DNA of 43,819 bases, taken from positions 1 through 43,819 of the forward strand of contig BOKV01000030.1 in NCBI GenBank assembly GCA_016861165.1, read 5' to 3'. The notes under the pieces were generated by a model that saw nothing but the letters and a program-made list of their open reading frames with translations, made no database searches and had not been told where the DNA came from. Every line of letters begins with the position of its first letter. Within the stretch, counting starts at the first letter, position 1. The position numbers and the translations under genes are program-made. Source of the stretch: Alphaproteobacteria bacterium. GTDB lineage: Bacteria; Pseudomonadota; Alphaproteobacteria; Rhizobiales; Rhizobiaceae. Shown here one piece after another: positions 16,053-26,625 of the stretch.

Positions 16053-16901
16053 CTATTCCCCCGTCAGCCTTTCGAAGCGCCAGGCGGCTCCCTCGCCCTG
16101 CGCCAGCACTTCGACCAGCGCCGGCATGAAGGCGGCAAGCTCGGCTTCCAGCACGAAGGGCGGGTTCTTGATGACGAGACCGCAGCCGGCAAGCCCGCCG
16201 GCATCGGACGGCGCCCGCACGTCGATTTCGACGCGGACGAGGTCGGCGATGGCGGCGGCCTTCAGCGCGGCGATGAAGGCGGCGACCGCCCGGCCGTCCT
16301 TGAGCGGGTACCACAGGCAGAACATGCCGCCCGGCCAGCGCCGATCGCCCCTGGCCAGCGCGGCGCGCAGGCGGTCGAACTCGCCTTCCATTTCGAAGGG
16401 CGGGTCGATCAGCACCAGCCCGCGCTTTTCTTTCGGCGGCAGGTGGGCGCCGGGCACCAGCCAGCCGTCGAGGCGGGTGACTCGCGCCTGGAAGTCGCCG
16501 GCGAACAGGCGGGCGAGCGCGGCGTGTTCCTGTTCCTGCAGTTCGAACACCGACAGCCGGTCCTGGCGGCGTAGGAGCGCGCGCACCAGCGCCGGCGAGC
16601 CCGGGTAGGCGGTCGGGCGCCCGTCGCTGGCATGGCGGCGCAGGACGGCCAGATAGGGTTCGAGCAGTCCGGCCGCCGGTTGCGGCAGTACGGCCTCCAT
16701 CAGCCGGCCCGCGCCGCCGATCCATTCGCCGGTCCTTGCCGCCTCGATACCGGCAAGGTCGTAGAGGCCGGCGCCGGCATGGGTATCGATGACGCGGAAC
16801 GGTGCCTCCTTGCGCTTCAGGTATTCGACGATGCGGGTCAGCACCGCATGCTTGAAGACATCGGCGAAGTTGCCGGCATGATAGGCGTGACGGTAGTTCA
16901 C
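16053..16901 (-). CDS. rlmJ: 23S rRNA (adenine(2030)-N6)-methyltransferase RlmJ
   Basis: 282-residue SAM-dependent enzyme that methylates A2030 of 23S rRNA. It opens with the very conserved MNYRHAYHAGNFADVFKH, continues with the SAM-binding IDTHAGAGLYDL, and has the N6-adenine catalytic motif in VLIDPPFE (D-P-P-F). Length and order match E. coli RlmJ (YhiR). Separated from purN by 7 bp and in the same direction, so likely in one operon with purM and purN. Confidence 0.94.
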   Translation of the reverse strand: MNYRHAYHAGNFADVFKHAVLTRIVEYLKRKEAPFRVIDTHAGAGLYDLAGIEAARTGEWIGGAGRLMEAVLPQPAAGLLEPYLAVLRRHASDGRPTAYPGSPALVRALLRRQDRLSVFELQEQEHAALARLFAGDFQARVTRLDGWLVPGAHLPPKEKRGLVLIDPPFEMEGEFDRLRAALARGDRRWPGGMFCLWYPLKDGRAVAAFIAALKAAAIADLVRVEIDVRAPSDAGGLAGCGLVIKNPPFVLEAELAAFMPALVEVLAQGEGAAWRFERLTGE

Positions 16902-16908
16902 CGCCCGC

Positions 16909-17586
16909 TCACCGGCGCGGCGGCGGCGAGATGAGCACGTCGGCGGCGCGCATCTCGCCCAGCCGGGCGAACACCACGCGCCCGCCGCTCATGCGCGCGC
17001 TGCCGCTCGCCACCATCGCGAGCGCCTGCGGGTAGAGCCGGTTCTCCGCCGCCAGTACCCGCGCGGCCAGGGTCGCGGCGGCGTCGTCCGGCAGCACCGG
17101 CACCGCGGCCTGGGCGATGATCGGCCCCTGGTCGACATCCTCGGTGACGAAGTGGACGCTGGCGCCGTGGATGCGTACCCCGGCGGCGAGCGCCCGCTCG
17201 TGCGTGTCGATGCCGGGAAAGGCCGGCAGCAGGCTCGGATGGATGTTGATCATGCGCCCGGCATGGCCGCGCACGAAGCCGCCGGTCAGCACCCGCATGT
17301 AGCCGGCCAGGCAGATGATGTCGGGCCGCGCGCCGTCGAGTGCCGCTGCGATCGCCGCCTCGTGCGCCTCGCGGCTGGCGAATTGCCGGTGGTCGATCAC
17401 ATCGACGGCGATCGCCGCCGCCCGGGCGAGCCCGATCGCGGGCGCCTGCGGCCGGTTGCAGATGACGCGTTCGATCGCCGCCGGATAGGCCGGGTCGGCC
17501 GCCGCGGCGATCAGCGCCGCCATGTTGGTGCCGCGCCCGGAGACGAGGATGACGGCCCGGCGCCGGCTTCCGGTCCGCCGCCTCAC
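16909..17586 (-). CDS. purN: Phosphoribosylglycinamide formyltransferase
   Basis: 225-residue GAR transformylase; transfers formyl from 10-formyl-THF to GAR in purine synthesis. Key parts: [12 protein letters not shown] near residues 15-26 (phosphate binding), the folate site [15 protein letters not shown], catalytic [12 protein letters not shown] with His116, and Asp152 in TEDVDQGPI. The GTG start at 17586 overlaps the purM stop (GTGA), giving translational coupling and an N-terminus ([16 protein letters not shown]) that is slightly longer and more basic than usual. Confidence 0.95.
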   Translation of the reverse strand: MRRRTGSRRRAVILVSGRGTNMAALIAAAADPAYPAAIERVICNRPQAPAIGLARAAAIAVDVIDHRQFASREAHEAAIAAALDGARPDIICLAGYMRVLTGGFVRGHAGRMINIHPSLLPAFPGIDTHERALAAGVRIHGASVHFVTEDVDQGPIIAQAAVPVLPDDAAATLAARVLAAENRLYPQALAMVASGSARMSGGRVVFARLGEMRAADVLISPPPRR

Positions 17587-18671
17587 AGGTTGAGCTTTCC
17601 GTCGAAGACGACCGGCTCGCCCGACCGCGTTTCGAGCGCGCCGAGGCGGCACACGATCTCGCCTTCCCGTTCGAGCACCGAGGTGACGGCGGCCGCCGCG
17701 CCGGCGCCAACGACGAGGACCATGCCGATGCCGCAGTTGAAGGTGCGCAGCATCTCCCGTTCGCCGACGCCGCCGATCCGCGCTATCCAGGCAAACACCC
17801 CCGGCACGGCGACGGCGCCAAGGTCGATGCGCGCCGCCAAATGCTTCGGCAGCGCCCGCGGCACGTTGTCGACGAAACCGCCGCCGGTGATGTGGGCCAT
17901 CGCCTTGATTGCGCCGGTCTCACGCAGCGCCGCCAGGAGCGGCCGCACATAGATGCGGGTCGGCTCCAGCAGCGCGCGCGCCAGGCTGCGGTCGGCGGCG
18001 AACGGCGCCCGCGCATCGAGGCGGGCGCCGCTCACCTCGACGATCTTGCGGATGAGCGAGAAGCCGTTGGAGTGGACGCCTGAGGAGGCAAGCCCGAGCA
18101 GCACGTCGCCCTCGGCCAGATCGGCCGCCGGCAGCAGGCGGCCGCGCTCGGCCGCGCCGACGGCGAAGCCGGCCAGGTCGTAGTCGCCCGTCGCATAAAT
18201 GCCCGGCATTTCCGCCGTCTCGCCGCCGATCAGCGCGCAGCGGGCGCGCCGGCAGCCCTCGGCGATACCGGCGATCACGGTCGCCGCCGTCGCCACGTCG
18301 AGCCTGGCGGTGGCGAAATAGTCGAGGAAGAACAGCGGCTCGGCGCCCTGGACGACGAGGTCGTTGACGCACATAGCGACGAGGTCGATACCAACGGATT
18401 CGTGGATGCCGGCCTCGATGGCGAGCTTCAGCTTGGTGCCGACCCCGTCATTGGCCGCCACCAGCACCGGATCGGAAAAGCCCGCCGCCTTGAGGTCGAA
18501 CAGGCCGCCGAAGCCGCCGATCTCGCCGTCGGCGCCGGGCCGCCGGGTCGAGCGCACCGCCGGCTTGATCGCCTCGACCAGCGCATTGCCGGCATCGATG
18601 TCGACGCCGGCCTGCGCATAGGTGAGGCCGTTCGGCCGGGCGCCGGCCGGCGGGTCGGCTGGACTGGTCAT
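17583..18671 (-). CDS. purM: Phosphoribosylformylglycinamidine cyclo-ligase (AIR synthetase)
   Basis: 362-residue ATP-dependent enzyme that closes FGAM to AIR. The start [21 protein letters not shown], then [12 protein letters not shown], the ATP-side [30 protein letters not shown], and [11 protein letters not shown] are all PurM signatures. It precedes purN with a 4-bp overlap, the usual alphaproteobacterial pair, and diverges from perM across 298 bp. Confidence 0.96.
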   Translation of the reverse strand: MTSPADPPAGARPNGLTYAQAGVDIDAGNALVEAIKPAVRSTRRPGADGEIGGFGGLFDLKAAGFSDPVLVAANDGVGTKLKLAIEAGIHESVGIDLVAMCVNDLVVQGAEPLFFLDYFATARLDVATAATVIAGIAEGCRRARCALIGGETAEMPGIYATGDYDLAGFAVGAAERGRLLPAADLAEGDVLLGLASSGVHSNGFSLIRKIVEVSGARLDARAPFAADRSLARALLEPTRIYVRPLLAALRETGAIKAMAHITGGGFVDNVPRALPKHLAARIDLGAVAVPGVFAWIARIGGVGEREMLRTFNCGIGMVLVVGAGAAAAVTSVLEREGEIVCRLGALETRSGEPVVFDGKLNL

Positions 18672-18969
18672 GACGCCCCGCTTGACTGCCGCGTTGGGAT
18701 GCGCCCGATTACACGCGATGCCGCCACCGCCGCAAGGCCGTTGTCGTCACGCAGTCGGCACGCCGGGCGTTGCAGGGCCTCATGTCATCGCTTATGCGAT
18801 CACGCCGGCCGGCGCGTACGAGGCGATCTCTGTCATCCGCGTCATCCACACGGCGCGCAACTGGCCGCGCGGCGTCTGGCAGGAGTGACGGCGGACCGCG
18901 AATCGGGCTTTGCATTGCGCCGATGTCGGTGCTCAACTGCACCCGCGCGGCGAAGCTGACGGAACGGCC
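18672..18969. other. Divergent intergenic region purM/perM
   Basis: 298 bp that should contain the purM and perM promoters. I find no clear PurR-like dyad, no riboswitch fold and no small gene that I can support. Confidence 0.5.
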
Positions 18970-20148
18970 ATGCACGAAAGCGTTAAACGGGCGATACGGC
19001 GCCAGCTGATGTTCTGGCTGGGCACCCTCGCCCTCTTCCTGTTCTTCCTCTGGCTGTTCTCCGACATCCTGCTGCCCTTCGTCGCCGGCATGGCGCTAGC
19101 CTATTTCCTCGATCCGGTCGCCGACATGCTGGAGCGCTGGGGCGTGTCGCGGCTCGTCGCCACCGTGATCATCCTGTTCGTCTTCCTGATTGCCTTCGTC
19201 GTCGGGCTGATGATCGTCGTGCCGGTGCTGGGCAGCCAGATCACCGGCTTCCTCCAGCGCCTGCCTGACCTGGTCACCCGCCTGCAGTCGCTCATCACCT
19301 CGACCGAGAGCGACTGGCTGCGCCAGGTCATCGGCATGGAGGGCAAGTCGCTGCAGGACAATATCGGCGAGCTCACCCGCCAGGGCGCCGGCTGGCTGGC
19401 GACACTGATGCAGAAGCTGTGGGATTCGGGCAAGGCGATCGTTTCGATCGCCTCACTCCTCATCATCACGCCGGTCGTCGCCTTCTACCTGCTCTACGAT
19501 TGGGACCACATGGTCAAAGCGGTCGACGGCTGGCTGCCGCGCGACCACCGCGACACCATCCACGAACTGCTGCGCGACATCAATACGGCGGTGGCCGGCT
19601 TCGTGCGCGGGCAGGGCACGCTGTGCATCATCCTCGGTCTGTTCTACGCCATCGCGCTCACACTCGCCGGGCTCAATTTCGGCCTGCTCATCGGCCTGTT
19701 CGCCGGGCTGATCTCGTTCATCCCCTATGTCGGCTCGCTGACCGGCTTCGTGCTGTCGGTTGGCGTGGCGCTGGTCCAGTTCTGGCCGGACTGGCCGCCG
19801 ATCGCCATCGTCGTCGCCATCTTCGCCGTCGGCCAGTTCCTGGAGGGCAACATCCTGCAGCCGCGCCTGGTCGGCCGCAGCGTCGGCCTCCATCCGGTCT
19901 GGCTGATGTTCGCGCTGTTTGCCTTCGGCTCGCTGTTCGGCTTCACCGGCATGCTGGTGGCGGTGCCGGTGTCGGCGGCAATCGGCGTGGTCGTGCGTTT
20001 CGCGCTTTCCCGCTATCTGGCCAGTGAGCTATATACCGGCCACGCGCCGGCGCTGGCGGCGCCATCCGGCGACGAGCCGCGGGGCGCCGGGCAGGGCCGC
20101 CGGCGCCAGCGGCCGCGCCGCCAAGACCGGAACGTTCCGACCCGTTGA
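18970..20148 (+). CDS. AI-2E/PerM family transporter
   Basis: 392-residue inner-membrane protein of the AI-2 exporter-like (PerM/YdiK) family. It has about eight helices: two early (MFWLGTLALFLFFLWLFSDILLPFVAGM, ATVIILFVFLIAFVVGLMIVV), a long extramembrane stretch (about 85-150), then the conserved LLIITPVVAFYLLYDWD, the paired helices IALTLAGLNFGLLIGLFAGLISFIPYVGSLTG, and GNILQPRLVGRSVGLHPVW. The C-terminus is a basic tail (GQGRRRQRPRRQDR). Substrate unknown. ATG 18970 places the first helix at normal distance. Its stop overlaps the hdaA start (TGATG). Confidence 0.9.
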   Translation: MHESVKRAIRRQLMFWLGTLALFLFFLWLFSDILLPFVAGMALAYFLDPVADMLERWGVSRLVATVIILFVFLIAFVVGLMIVVPVLGSQITGFLQRLPDLVTRLQSLITSTESDWLRQVIGMEGKSLQDNIGELTRQGAGWLATLMQKLWDSGKAIVSIASLLIITPVVAFYLLYDWDHMVKAVDGWLPRDHRDTIHELLRDINTAVAGFVRGQGTLCIILGLFYAIALTLAGLNFGLLIGLFAGLISFIPYVGSLTGFVLSVGVALVQFWPDWPPIAIVVAIFAVGQFLEGNILQPRLVGRSVGLHPVWLMFALFAFGSLFGFTGMLVAVPVSAAIGVVVRFALSRYLASELYTGHAPALAAPSGDEPRGAGQGRRRQRPRRQDRNVPTR

Positions 20149-20819
20149 TGAACCGCCCCCGCCAGATACCGCTCGAACTGCCGCTCGCCGCCGCCGAGAC
20201 CCGCGACGACCTCATCGTCACGGCGGCGAACGCCTTTGCCGTCGCGTTCCTCGATTCCTGGCCCGACTGGCCGGGGCCGCTCACCATCCTGCGCGGGCCG
20301 GCCGGCTCGGGCAAGACCCACATGGCGCGCGCCTGGGCGACGCTGGCCGACGCGCACGTCGTTGCCGCCGGCGAGCTGCGCGACGACCGGCCGCCAGTCA
20401 CCGGCGCCAATGTGGTGGTGGAGGACGCCGGCACCGGCACCATCGCCGAGACGGCGTTGTTCCACCTGATCAACCACGTGCGCGCGGCCGGCGGCCACTG
20501 CCTTGTCACCACCCGGTTGGCGCCGGCCGAATGGGGCGTGCGCCTGCCCGACCTCAACTCGCGCCTGCGCGCCGCCCAGCTCGTCGAACTGGCCGGGCCG
20601 GACGACGACCTGCTGGCCCGGGTGATGGTCAAGCTGTTCGCCGACCGCCAGGTTGCCGTCGATCCCGGCGTGGTCGACTATGTCGTCCAGCGCATGGAGC
20701 GTTCGCTCGCCGCCGCCGGACGGCTGGTCGCCGAGATGGACCGCGAGGCGCTGGCCCGCAGCGGCCGCGTCACCCGCGCCATCGCCGCCGCCGCATTGGC
20801 AAAACTGGCGGTGAATTGA
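20148..20819 (+). CDS. hdaA: DnaA-like regulatory ATPase HdaA
   Basis: 223-residue homologue of the DnaA AAA+ region without the DNA-binding domain IV. Walker A is LRGPAGSGKTHMARAW; the Walker B region NVVVEDAGT is degenerate, as usual for alphaproteobacterial HdaA. The N-terminal IPLELPLA is the clamp-binding-like hexapeptide (QIPLELPL). HdaA with the beta clamp promotes ATP hydrolysis by DnaA and limits re-initiation. It overlaps perM by 1 bp and precedes ppk, a conserved order in Hyphomicrobiales. Confidence 0.9.
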   Translation: MNRPRQIPLELPLAAAETRDDLIVTAANAFAVAFLDSWPDWPGPLTILRGPAGSGKTHMARAWATLADAHVVAAGELRDDRPPVTGANVVVEDAGTGTIAETALFHLINHVRAAGGHCLVTTRLAPAEWGVRLPDLNSRLRAAQLVELAGPDDDLLARVMVKLFADRQVAVDPGVVDYVVQRMERSLAAAGRLVAEMDREALARSGRVTRAIAAAALAKLAVN

Positions 20820-20828
20820 GCCGCCCGG

Positions 20829-20846
20829 CTGTTTTCAAACTGTCAT
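20829..20846 (+). promoter_or_regulatory. Candidate Pho box upstream of ppk
   Basis: CTGTTTT-CAAA-CTGTCAT: two 7-bp repeats separated by 4 bp, the PhoB box layout (consensus CTGTCAT-N4-CTGTCAT). The right repeat matches 7 of 7 and the left 5 of 7. It lies 47 bp before the ppk ATG and just after the hdaA stop, so ppk may have its own phosphate-controlled promoter. Confidence 0.6.
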
Positions 20847-20892
20847 GAACGGCCAATAATGGTCGTCGACCTGGAGCGCTGGAACGATCGCG

Positions 20893-23091
20893 ATGGAAGG
20901 ACTGCAGTCAGCACGGGAGCCCGGCATCCTGACCGACGAGCGCGAAGGCCCGGTCGACGACGTCTTCGCCGATCCCGCCCGCTTCATGAACCGCGAATTG
21001 TCGTGGCTGGAATTCAACCGGCGTGTGCTGGAGGAGGCCGAGAACCGCAACAATCCGCTGCTGGAGCGGCTGCGCTTCCTGTCGATCTCGGCCAACAATC
21101 TCGACGAATTCTTCATGGTGCGCGTCGCCGGCCTGGCCGGCCAGGTGCGCCAGGGCATCGAGACACGTTCCGACGACGGGCTGAGCCCGCGCGAGCAGCT
21201 CGCCGCCGTGAGCGCGGCGGTGAGCCTGCTCCAGGAGGACCAGCAGAAGGTGTGGACGGCGCTGCGCACCGAACTCGAAGCGGCGGCCACCACCATCGTC
21301 GAGCCCGACGAACTGGTGGCGACCGACCGCCAGTGGCTGGAAACGCACTTCCTCGAGGCGATCTTCCCCATTCTCACGCCGCTGTCGATGGACCCCGCCC
21401 ATCCGTTCCCGTTCATCCCCAATCTCGGCGATGCGCTGGTCTACGACCTCGTCAGCAATCGCGGCGACGGCGCCATGACCGCGCTGATCCGCATGCCGGG
21501 GGCGCTGCGCCGTTTCATCGAGCTGCCGTCGAGCGGCAAGGATCGGACCGCCTTCATATCGGTCGAGGCCGTTATCGGCATGTTCATCTCGCGGCTGTTC
21601 CCCGGCTATCAGGTGAAAGGCTCCGGCAATTTCCGCGTCATCCGCGACTCCGACATCGAGGTCGAGGAAGAGGCCGAGGACCTGGTGCGCACCTTCGAAA
21701 CGGCGCTGAAGCGCCGCCGGCGCGGCTCGGTCATCCGCCTCGAGATCGATTCCGGCATGCCGGCCAACCTGCAGCGCTTCGTCAGGAGCGAGATCGGCAT
21801 GGCCGAGGGCGACGTGTTTGTCGTCAACGGTATGCTGGCGCTGCACAACCTGATGGAGATCGTCGCCATCGAGCGGCCCGAACTCAAGTTCGAGCCCTAT
21901 ATGGCGCGCTTCCCCGAGCGCATCCGCGAGCACAATGGCGACTGCTTCGCCGCCATCCGCCAGAAGGATCTGGTGGTTCACCACCCTTATGAATCCTTCG
22001 ACGTGGTGGTGCAGTTCATCCGCCAGGCCGCCCGCGACCCCGACGTCGTCGCCATCAAGCAGACGCTCTACCGCACCTCGAATGATTCGCCCGTCGTCGC
22101 CGCCCTGGTCGAGGCGGCCGAGATGGGCAAGTCGGTCACCGCGCTGGTCGAGCTGAAGGCGCGTTTCGACGAGGAGGCCAACATACGCTGGGCCCGCGAC
22201 CTCGAACGCGCCGGCGCCCAGGTCGTGTTCGGCTTCGTCGAGTGGAAGACCCATTCAAAGCTCAGCCAGGTGGTGCGCCGCGAGGACGGCCGGCTGGTCA
22301 ACTACGTCCACATCGGCACCGGCAACTACCATCCGGTGACCGCCCGCATCTATACGGACCTGTCCTATTTCACCGCCAACCCCGCCGTCGCCCACGACGT
22401 GGCCCAGGTTTTCAATTTCATCACCGGCTATGCCGAGCCCGAGCATCTGGAGACGCTGGCCGTCTCGCCGATCACCTTGAAGCGGCGCATCCTCGAACAT
22501 ATCGAGGCCGAGATCGAGCATGCCCGCGCCGGCCGGCCGGCGCAGATCTGGGCCAAGATGAACGCGCTGGTCGACCCGGTCATCATCGACGCGCTCTACC
22601 GGGCAAGCCAGGCCGGCGTCCATATCGAGCTGGTCATCCGCGGCATCTGCTGCCTGCGCCCGGCGGTGCAGGGCCTGTCGGAGAATATCCGGGTGAAGTC
22701 GATCGTCGGCCGCTTCCTGGAACACAGCCGCATCCTGTGCTTCGGCAACGGCAAGCGCATGCCGTCGCGCCAGTCGATCGTCTATATCGGCTCGGCCGAC
22801 CTGATGCCGCGCAATCTCGACCGTCGCGTCGAGGTGATGGTCCGCCTCACCAATCCGACCGTCCACCAGCAGGTGCTCGATCAGATCATGATCGCCAACC
22901 TGATCGACAACGAGCAGAGCTGGGAAATCCTGCCCAACGGGCGCTCGCGTCGAATTTCTCCCAAACCGGGCGAAGAATCGTTTAGTGCTCAGCGATATTT
23001 CATGACCAACCCAAGTCTCTCGGGCCGCGGAGAGTCGCTGAAATATGATGCGCCCAAGCAGTTCACGAACCGCCAGTTCGGTCATCTCTGA
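20893..23091 (+). CDS. ppk: Polyphosphate kinase 1
   Basis: 732-residue PPK1 that reversibly builds polyphosphate from ATP. N-terminal domain: [19 protein letters not shown] and [17 protein letters not shown]. Catalytic core: [14 protein letters not shown], the phosphorylated histidine at about His473 in [10 protein letters not shown], and the second conserved histidine at about His611 in [10 protein letters not shown]. The last about 50 codons (22945-23091) have clearly fewer G/C third positions than the rest, although the protein ends in the usual [13 protein letters not shown]. ppx overlaps the 3' end. Confidence 0.96.
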   Translation: MEGLQSAREPGILTDEREGPVDDVFADPARFMNRELSWLEFNRRVLEEAENRNNPLLERLRFLSISANNLDEFFMVRVAGLAGQVRQGIETRSDDGLSPREQLAAVSAAVSLLQEDQQKVWTALRTELEAAATTIVEPDELVATDRQWLETHFLEAIFPILTPLSMDPAHPFPFIPNLGDALVYDLVSNRGDGAMTALIRMPGALRRFIELPSSGKDRTAFISVEAVIGMFISRLFPGYQVKGSGNFRVIRDSDIEVEEEAEDLVRTFETALKRRRRGSVIRLEIDSGMPANLQRFVRSEIGMAEGDVFVVNGMLALHNLMEIVAIERPELKFEPYMARFPERIREHNGDCFAAIRQKDLVVHHPYESFDVVVQFIRQAARDPDVVAIKQTLYRTSNDSPVVAALVEAAEMGKSVTALVELKARFDEEANIRWARDLERAGAQVVFGFVEWKTHSKLSQVVRREDGRLVNYVHIGTGNYHPVTARIYTDLSYFTANPAVAHDVAQVFNFITGYAEPEHLETLAVSPITLKRRILEHIEAEIEHARAGRPAQIWAKMNALVDPVIIDALYRASQAGVHIELVIRGICCLRPAVQGLSENIRVKSIVGRFLEHSRILCFGNGKRMPSRQSIVYIGSADLMPRNLDRRVEVMVRLTNPTVHQQVLDQIMIANLIDNEQSWEILPNGRSRRISPKPGEESFSAQRYFMTNPSLSGRGESLKYDAPKQFTNRQFGHL

Positions 23092-24616
23092 GTTCGTGCG
23101 CTACGAGCCGGAAGCGGGCGCGCAGGGCCGGCTGAAGGAGCTGGTGCCGGTCGCCGTCATCGACATTGGCTCCAATTCGGTGCGCCAGGTCATCTATGAG
23201 GGGCTGAGCCGGGCGCCGTCGGTGCTGTTCAACGAGAAGGTGCTGTGCGGGCTGGGGCAGGGGGTCGCCACCACCGGCCGTCTCAACGAGGAGGCCGTCG
23301 AGCGGGCGATCGGCGCGCTCCGCCGCTTCCGCGCGCTCGGTCGCCAGGCCCGCGTGGCGCACACCTACATCCTGGCCACCGCCGCCGCGCGCGACGCCGA
23401 CAACGGCCCGCAATTCATCGCCCGCGTCGAGGAGATGTTCGGCCAGAAGGTCGAGGTGCTGACCGGCCGCATGGAGGCGACCTACGCCGCCTGGGGCGTC
23501 AAGAGCGGCTTCCACCAGCCGAACGGCATCGCCGGCGACATGGGCGGCGGCTCGATCGAGCTGGTCGCGGTCAATGGCGAGATCGAGGGCGGCGTCACCC
23601 TGCCGCTGGGCGGGCTGCAGCTGGCGGAAACCTCCGGCGGCAATCTGTCCCGGGCCAAGGCGATCATCCGCGACGAACTGGCGCGCGTTGACATCGCCTG
23701 GCCGGGCGCCAAGCGCGATTTCTACGCCGTCGGCGGCACCTGGCGCTCGCTGTTCAAGCTGCACATCGCCCATATCCGCCATCCGCTCAACGTCATCCAC
23801 GACTACGAGGTCGATGCTGGCCGCTTCGTCGCCTTCTGCGAGCGCTTCCTGGCCAAGGGCGGCGACGACTTTCCGGGCATCGACGCGGTCTCGCGCAACC
23901 GCCGTGCCCTGCTGCCGTTCGGGGCCCTCGCCATGGTCGAGATCCTGAAGAAGCTCAAGGTCGAGCGCGTCACCGCCTCCTCGCTCGGCCTGCGCGAGGG
24001 CTACCTCTATTCGCTGCTGAGCGAGGAGGAACGCGAGCGCGATTCGCTGATCGAGGCGGCGCGCGACCTCGCCATCCTGCATTCGCGCTCGCCGCGCCAT
24101 TCCGCCGAACTCGCCGAGTGGAGCGGCGCGGCCTTCGCCACGCTCGGCGTCGACGAGACCGAGGACGAGGCGCGCTGGCGCGTCGCCGCCTGCTTCCTGG
24201 CCGACATCGCCTGGCGCGCCCACCCCGACTTCCGCGCCCAGCAGAGCGTGTCGGTCATCGCCAACGCCGGCTTCGTCGGCATCACCCATGAGGGGCGCGC
24301 CTACCTGGCGATCGCCAATTTCCACCGCTTCCAGGGGCTCGGCGCCAAGGTCGAGGCGCCGCAGATCGCCAGCCTGGCCTCGCCGCGCACGCGCCAGCGG
24401 GCCCGGCTGCTGGCGGCGATCTTCCGCGTGCTCTATCTCTATTCGGCCTCGCAGTCGGGCGTCGTTCCGCGCCTGTCGCTGGAGCGGGCGGGGCCGGACA
24501 GCTTCGTCTTCCGGGTGCCGCGCGACGTCGCCGACCTGTGCGGCGAGCGCCCCAACGAGCGCCTCGGCCAGCTCGCCCGCGAGACTGGCAAGACGATCGA
24601 GCTCAGCGTCGGCTGA
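23045..24616 (+). CDS. ppx: Exopolyphosphatase/GppA family phosphatase
   Basis: 523-residue member of the sugar kinase/Hsp70/actin-fold phosphatases that release Pi from polyphosphate or pppGpp. Phosphate motif 1 is [16 protein letters not shown] and phosphate motif 2 is [16 protein letters not shown]. The longer C-terminal HD-like helical part ([19 protein letters not shown]) is present, as in other alphaproteobacterial Ppx. The start is uncertain: ATG 23045 (GGAGAG upstream, overlaps ppk by 47 bp) or GTG 23096 just after the ppk stop. Coupled to ppk, it sets polyphosphate levels. Confidence 0.92.
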   Translation: MMRPSSSRTASSVISEFVRYEPEAGAQGRLKELVPVAVIDIGSNSVRQVIYEGLSRAPSVLFNEKVLCGLGQGVATTGRLNEEAVERAIGALRRFRALGRQARVAHTYILATAAARDADNGPQFIARVEEMFGQKVEVLTGRMEATYAAWGVKSGFHQPNGIAGDMGGGSIELVAVNGEIEGGVTLPLGGLQLAETSGGNLSRAKAIIRDELARVDIAWPGAKRDFYAVGGTWRSLFKLHIAHIRHPLNVIHDYEVDAGRFVAFCERFLAKGGDDFPGIDAVSRNRRALLPFGALAMVEILKKLKVERVTASSLGLREGYLYSLLSEEERERDSLIEAARDLAILHSRSPRHSAELAEWSGAAFATLGVDETEDEARWRVAACFLADIAWRAHPDFRAQQSVSVIANAGFVGITHEGRAYLAIANFHRFQGLGAKVEAPQIASLASPRTRQRARLLAAIFRVLYLYSASQSGVVPRLSLERAGPDSFVFRVPRDVADLCGERPNERLGQLARETGKTIELSVG

Positions 24617-24622
24617 GGCGGT

Positions 24623-25963
24623 CTACCGGCCGCCCGCGGCGACGGTGAGCACCGCCTCGAAACCGGCGGGACCGTTGCGCAGCTCGACCCGGCCGTTCCA
24701 CGCCTCGGCGATGTCGCCGACGATGGCGAGGCCAAGGCCGCTGCCGCCGCTGTCGAACCTGGCGCCGCGCCGGCGCGCCGTCTCCGCCTGCTCCTCCGGC
24801 ATGCCCGGCCCGTCGTCGCGGACGGCGATGGCGACCTCGCCATCGGTGTCGCGCGCGGTGACCGCGACGCTGCGCCGGGCGTGGCGGGCGGCGTTCTCGA
24901 CGAGATTGCCGATCGCCTCGGCGAGATCGTCGGGATCGATGCGGGCGCGCAAGGCGGGCGGCACATCGGTCCGCCAGGCGAGGCGCGTGCCGTCCGGCGT
25001 GCGCTGGACGACGGCGACGACCCGCGCCACAACGTCGGCGACCGCGGCGGTCGCGTCGGGGTTGCCCGCCGCCATCCGCGCCCGCGCCAGCTCCCGCTCG
25101 ACGTGGCGCCGCATCACCGTTGTCACCTGCTCGATGTCCTCGGCGATCGCCGTCTCGCCCTTGGCGCGCAGTCGCTCAACATCGCCGGCCAGCACCTGCA
25201 GCGGCGTCTTGAGGCCGTGCGCGAGGTCGCCGGCCCGCACCTTTGCCCGCTCGATCTGGCGTTCGCGCGCGGTCAACAGGCTGTCGACCTGCCGTGCCAG
25301 CGGCCGGATTTCGGCTGGAAAGGCGTCGCCCAGCCGTCGCAGCCGGCCCTCGCCGATGGCCGCCAGCCGGTCGCGCACCGCGGCGAGCGGGCGCAGGCCG
25401 ACCGCCACCTGCACATAGGCGGCGCCGATCAGGAAGCCCGCCAGCAGCGCCAGGTAGGGCAGGATGTCCCTGCCGAAGGCGTTGGTGGCTGCGCGAATGT
25501 CGGCCGCGTCCTGCGCGACGACGACGCGAACCTCGCCGCCGCCGAGGCTCGCCGGCAGGCGCACATTGCGTTCCACCGCAATCAGTTCGGCGCCGTCCGG
25601 CCCGTCGATGCGATGGCGGTGGACGGCGCCGTCGGCCAGCGCGTCGGCGGGCGGCGCCAGTTCGGTGTCCCACAGCGAACGCGATCGGATGACCGTCCCG
25701 CCCGTCCGCGCCTGCCAGTAGAGGCCCGACAGCGGCTTGTGGAAGCGCGGGTCGGCTGGCGGGTCGGCCACCACCGGGCCGTCCGGGCCGGCGGCGAGGC
25801 CGGCGAGAACCTGCTCCAGATGGACCCCCAGCTCGGTCTCGACCCGCCGCTCGACATGGCGCTCGAAGATGAGCATCAGCCCCAGCGCCGACAGTGCCAG
25901 CGCGGCAGCGACCGAGACGGCCGCCGCGACCAGCAGGCGCAGGCGCAGCGAACCGGATGTCAT
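24623..25963 (-). CDS. Sensor histidine kinase
   Basis: 446-residue inner-membrane kinase: helix 11-32, periplasmic sensor about 33-168, helix about 169-188, HAMP about 190-230, HisKA with phospho-accepting His249 (DLAHGLKTPL), and HATPase with N box (NLVENAARHA, about 353-362), G1 (DDGPGMP) and G2 (GGSGLGLAIV). The layout is like PhoQ/QseC-type sensors. The signal is not known; the PepSY and cytochrome b genes nearby hint at envelope redox, metal or pH stress. ATGA overlap with the response regulator gene. Convergent with ppx, with only 6 bp between the stops. Confidence 0.92.
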   Translation of the reverse strand: MTSGSLRLRLLVAAAVSVAAALALSALGLMLIFERHVERRVETELGVHLEQVLAGLAAGPDGPVVADPPADPRFHKPLSGLYWQARTGGTVIRSRSLWDTELAPPADALADGAVHRHRIDGPDGAELIAVERNVRLPASLGGGEVRVVVAQDAADIRAATNAFGRDILPYLALLAGFLIGAAYVQVAVGLRPLAAVRDRLAAIGEGRLRRLGDAFPAEIRPLARQVDSLLTARERQIERAKVRAGDLAHGLKTPLQVLAGDVERLRAKGETAIAEDIEQVTTVMRRHVERELARARMAAGNPDATAAVADVVARVVAVVQRTPDGTRLAWRTDVPPALRARIDPDDLAEAIGNLVENAARHARRSVAVTARDTDGEVAIAVRDDGPGMPEEQAETARRRGARFDSGGSGLGLAIVGDIAEAWNGRVELRNGPAGFEAVLTVAAGGR

Positions 25964-26625
25964 GCCGGCTCGCCAGCGATCGCGTAGCCGAACCCCCGCC
26001 GGGTGAGAATGGCGTCGGCGCCGAGCTTGCGGCGCAGGCGCGCCACCGTTGCCTCCAGCGCATTGGCCTCGCGCGCGTCGTCGTCGCCGTAGAGATGTTC
26101 GAGCAGCTCGCCGACCGCCACGACGCGGCCCTTGTGGTGCATCAGATAGGCGACCAGCCGGTATTCGAGCGGCGACAGCGCCACCGGCACGCCGTCGCGG
26201 CTGATCCGCATCCGGCTGGTATCGAGCGACAGCCGGCCGGCCGCGATGACCGGGCAGGCGAGCCCGACCGAGCGGCGGATCAGCGCCCGCACCCGCGCCG
26301 CCAATTCCTCCATGCGGAACGGCTTGGGCAGGTAGTCGTCGGCGCCGGCGTCGATGCCTTCGACGCGCTCGGCCCAGGCGCCGCGGGCGGTGAGCACCAG
26401 CACCGGCATGGCGCGGCCGGCCGCGCGCCAGCGCCGGAGCACGGCAAGCCCGTCCATCCTCGGCAGGCCGAGATCGAGCACGACGAGGTCATAGTCCTCG
26501 GTGTCGCCGCGGAACCAGGCCTCCTCGCCGTCGCGCGCCGTCTCGACGACATAGCCGGCGGCCCGCAGCGTCGTCGCGATGTCGCCGGCGATGCGCGGCT
26601 CGTCCTCGACCAGCAGGATGCGCAT
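25960..26625 (-). CDS. OmpR/PhoB-family response regulator
   Basis: 221 residues. Receiver domain 1-115 with the acidic pair Glu7/Asp8 (LLVEDEP), phospho-acceptor Asp51 (LDLGLPRMDG), Thr79 and Lys101 (DDYLPKPF); winged-helix DNA-binding domain about 130-218 (LSPLEYRLVAYLMHHKGRVV, ANALEATVARLRRKLG, TRRGFGYAI). Cognate to the kinase gene it overlaps. Likely binds the CTGACA direct repeats in the divergent control region at 26957-26973. Confidence 0.94.
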   Translation of the reverse strand: MRILLVEDEPRIAGDIATTLRAAGYVVETARDGEEAWFRGDTEDYDLVVLDLGLPRMDGLAVLRRWRAAGRAMPVLVLTARGAWAERVEGIDAGADDYLPKPFRMEELAARVRALIRRSVGLACPVIAAGRLSLDTSRMRISRDGVPVALSPLEYRLVAYLMHHKGRVVAVGELLEHLYGDDDAREANALEATVARLRRKLGADAILTRRGFGYAIAGEPA

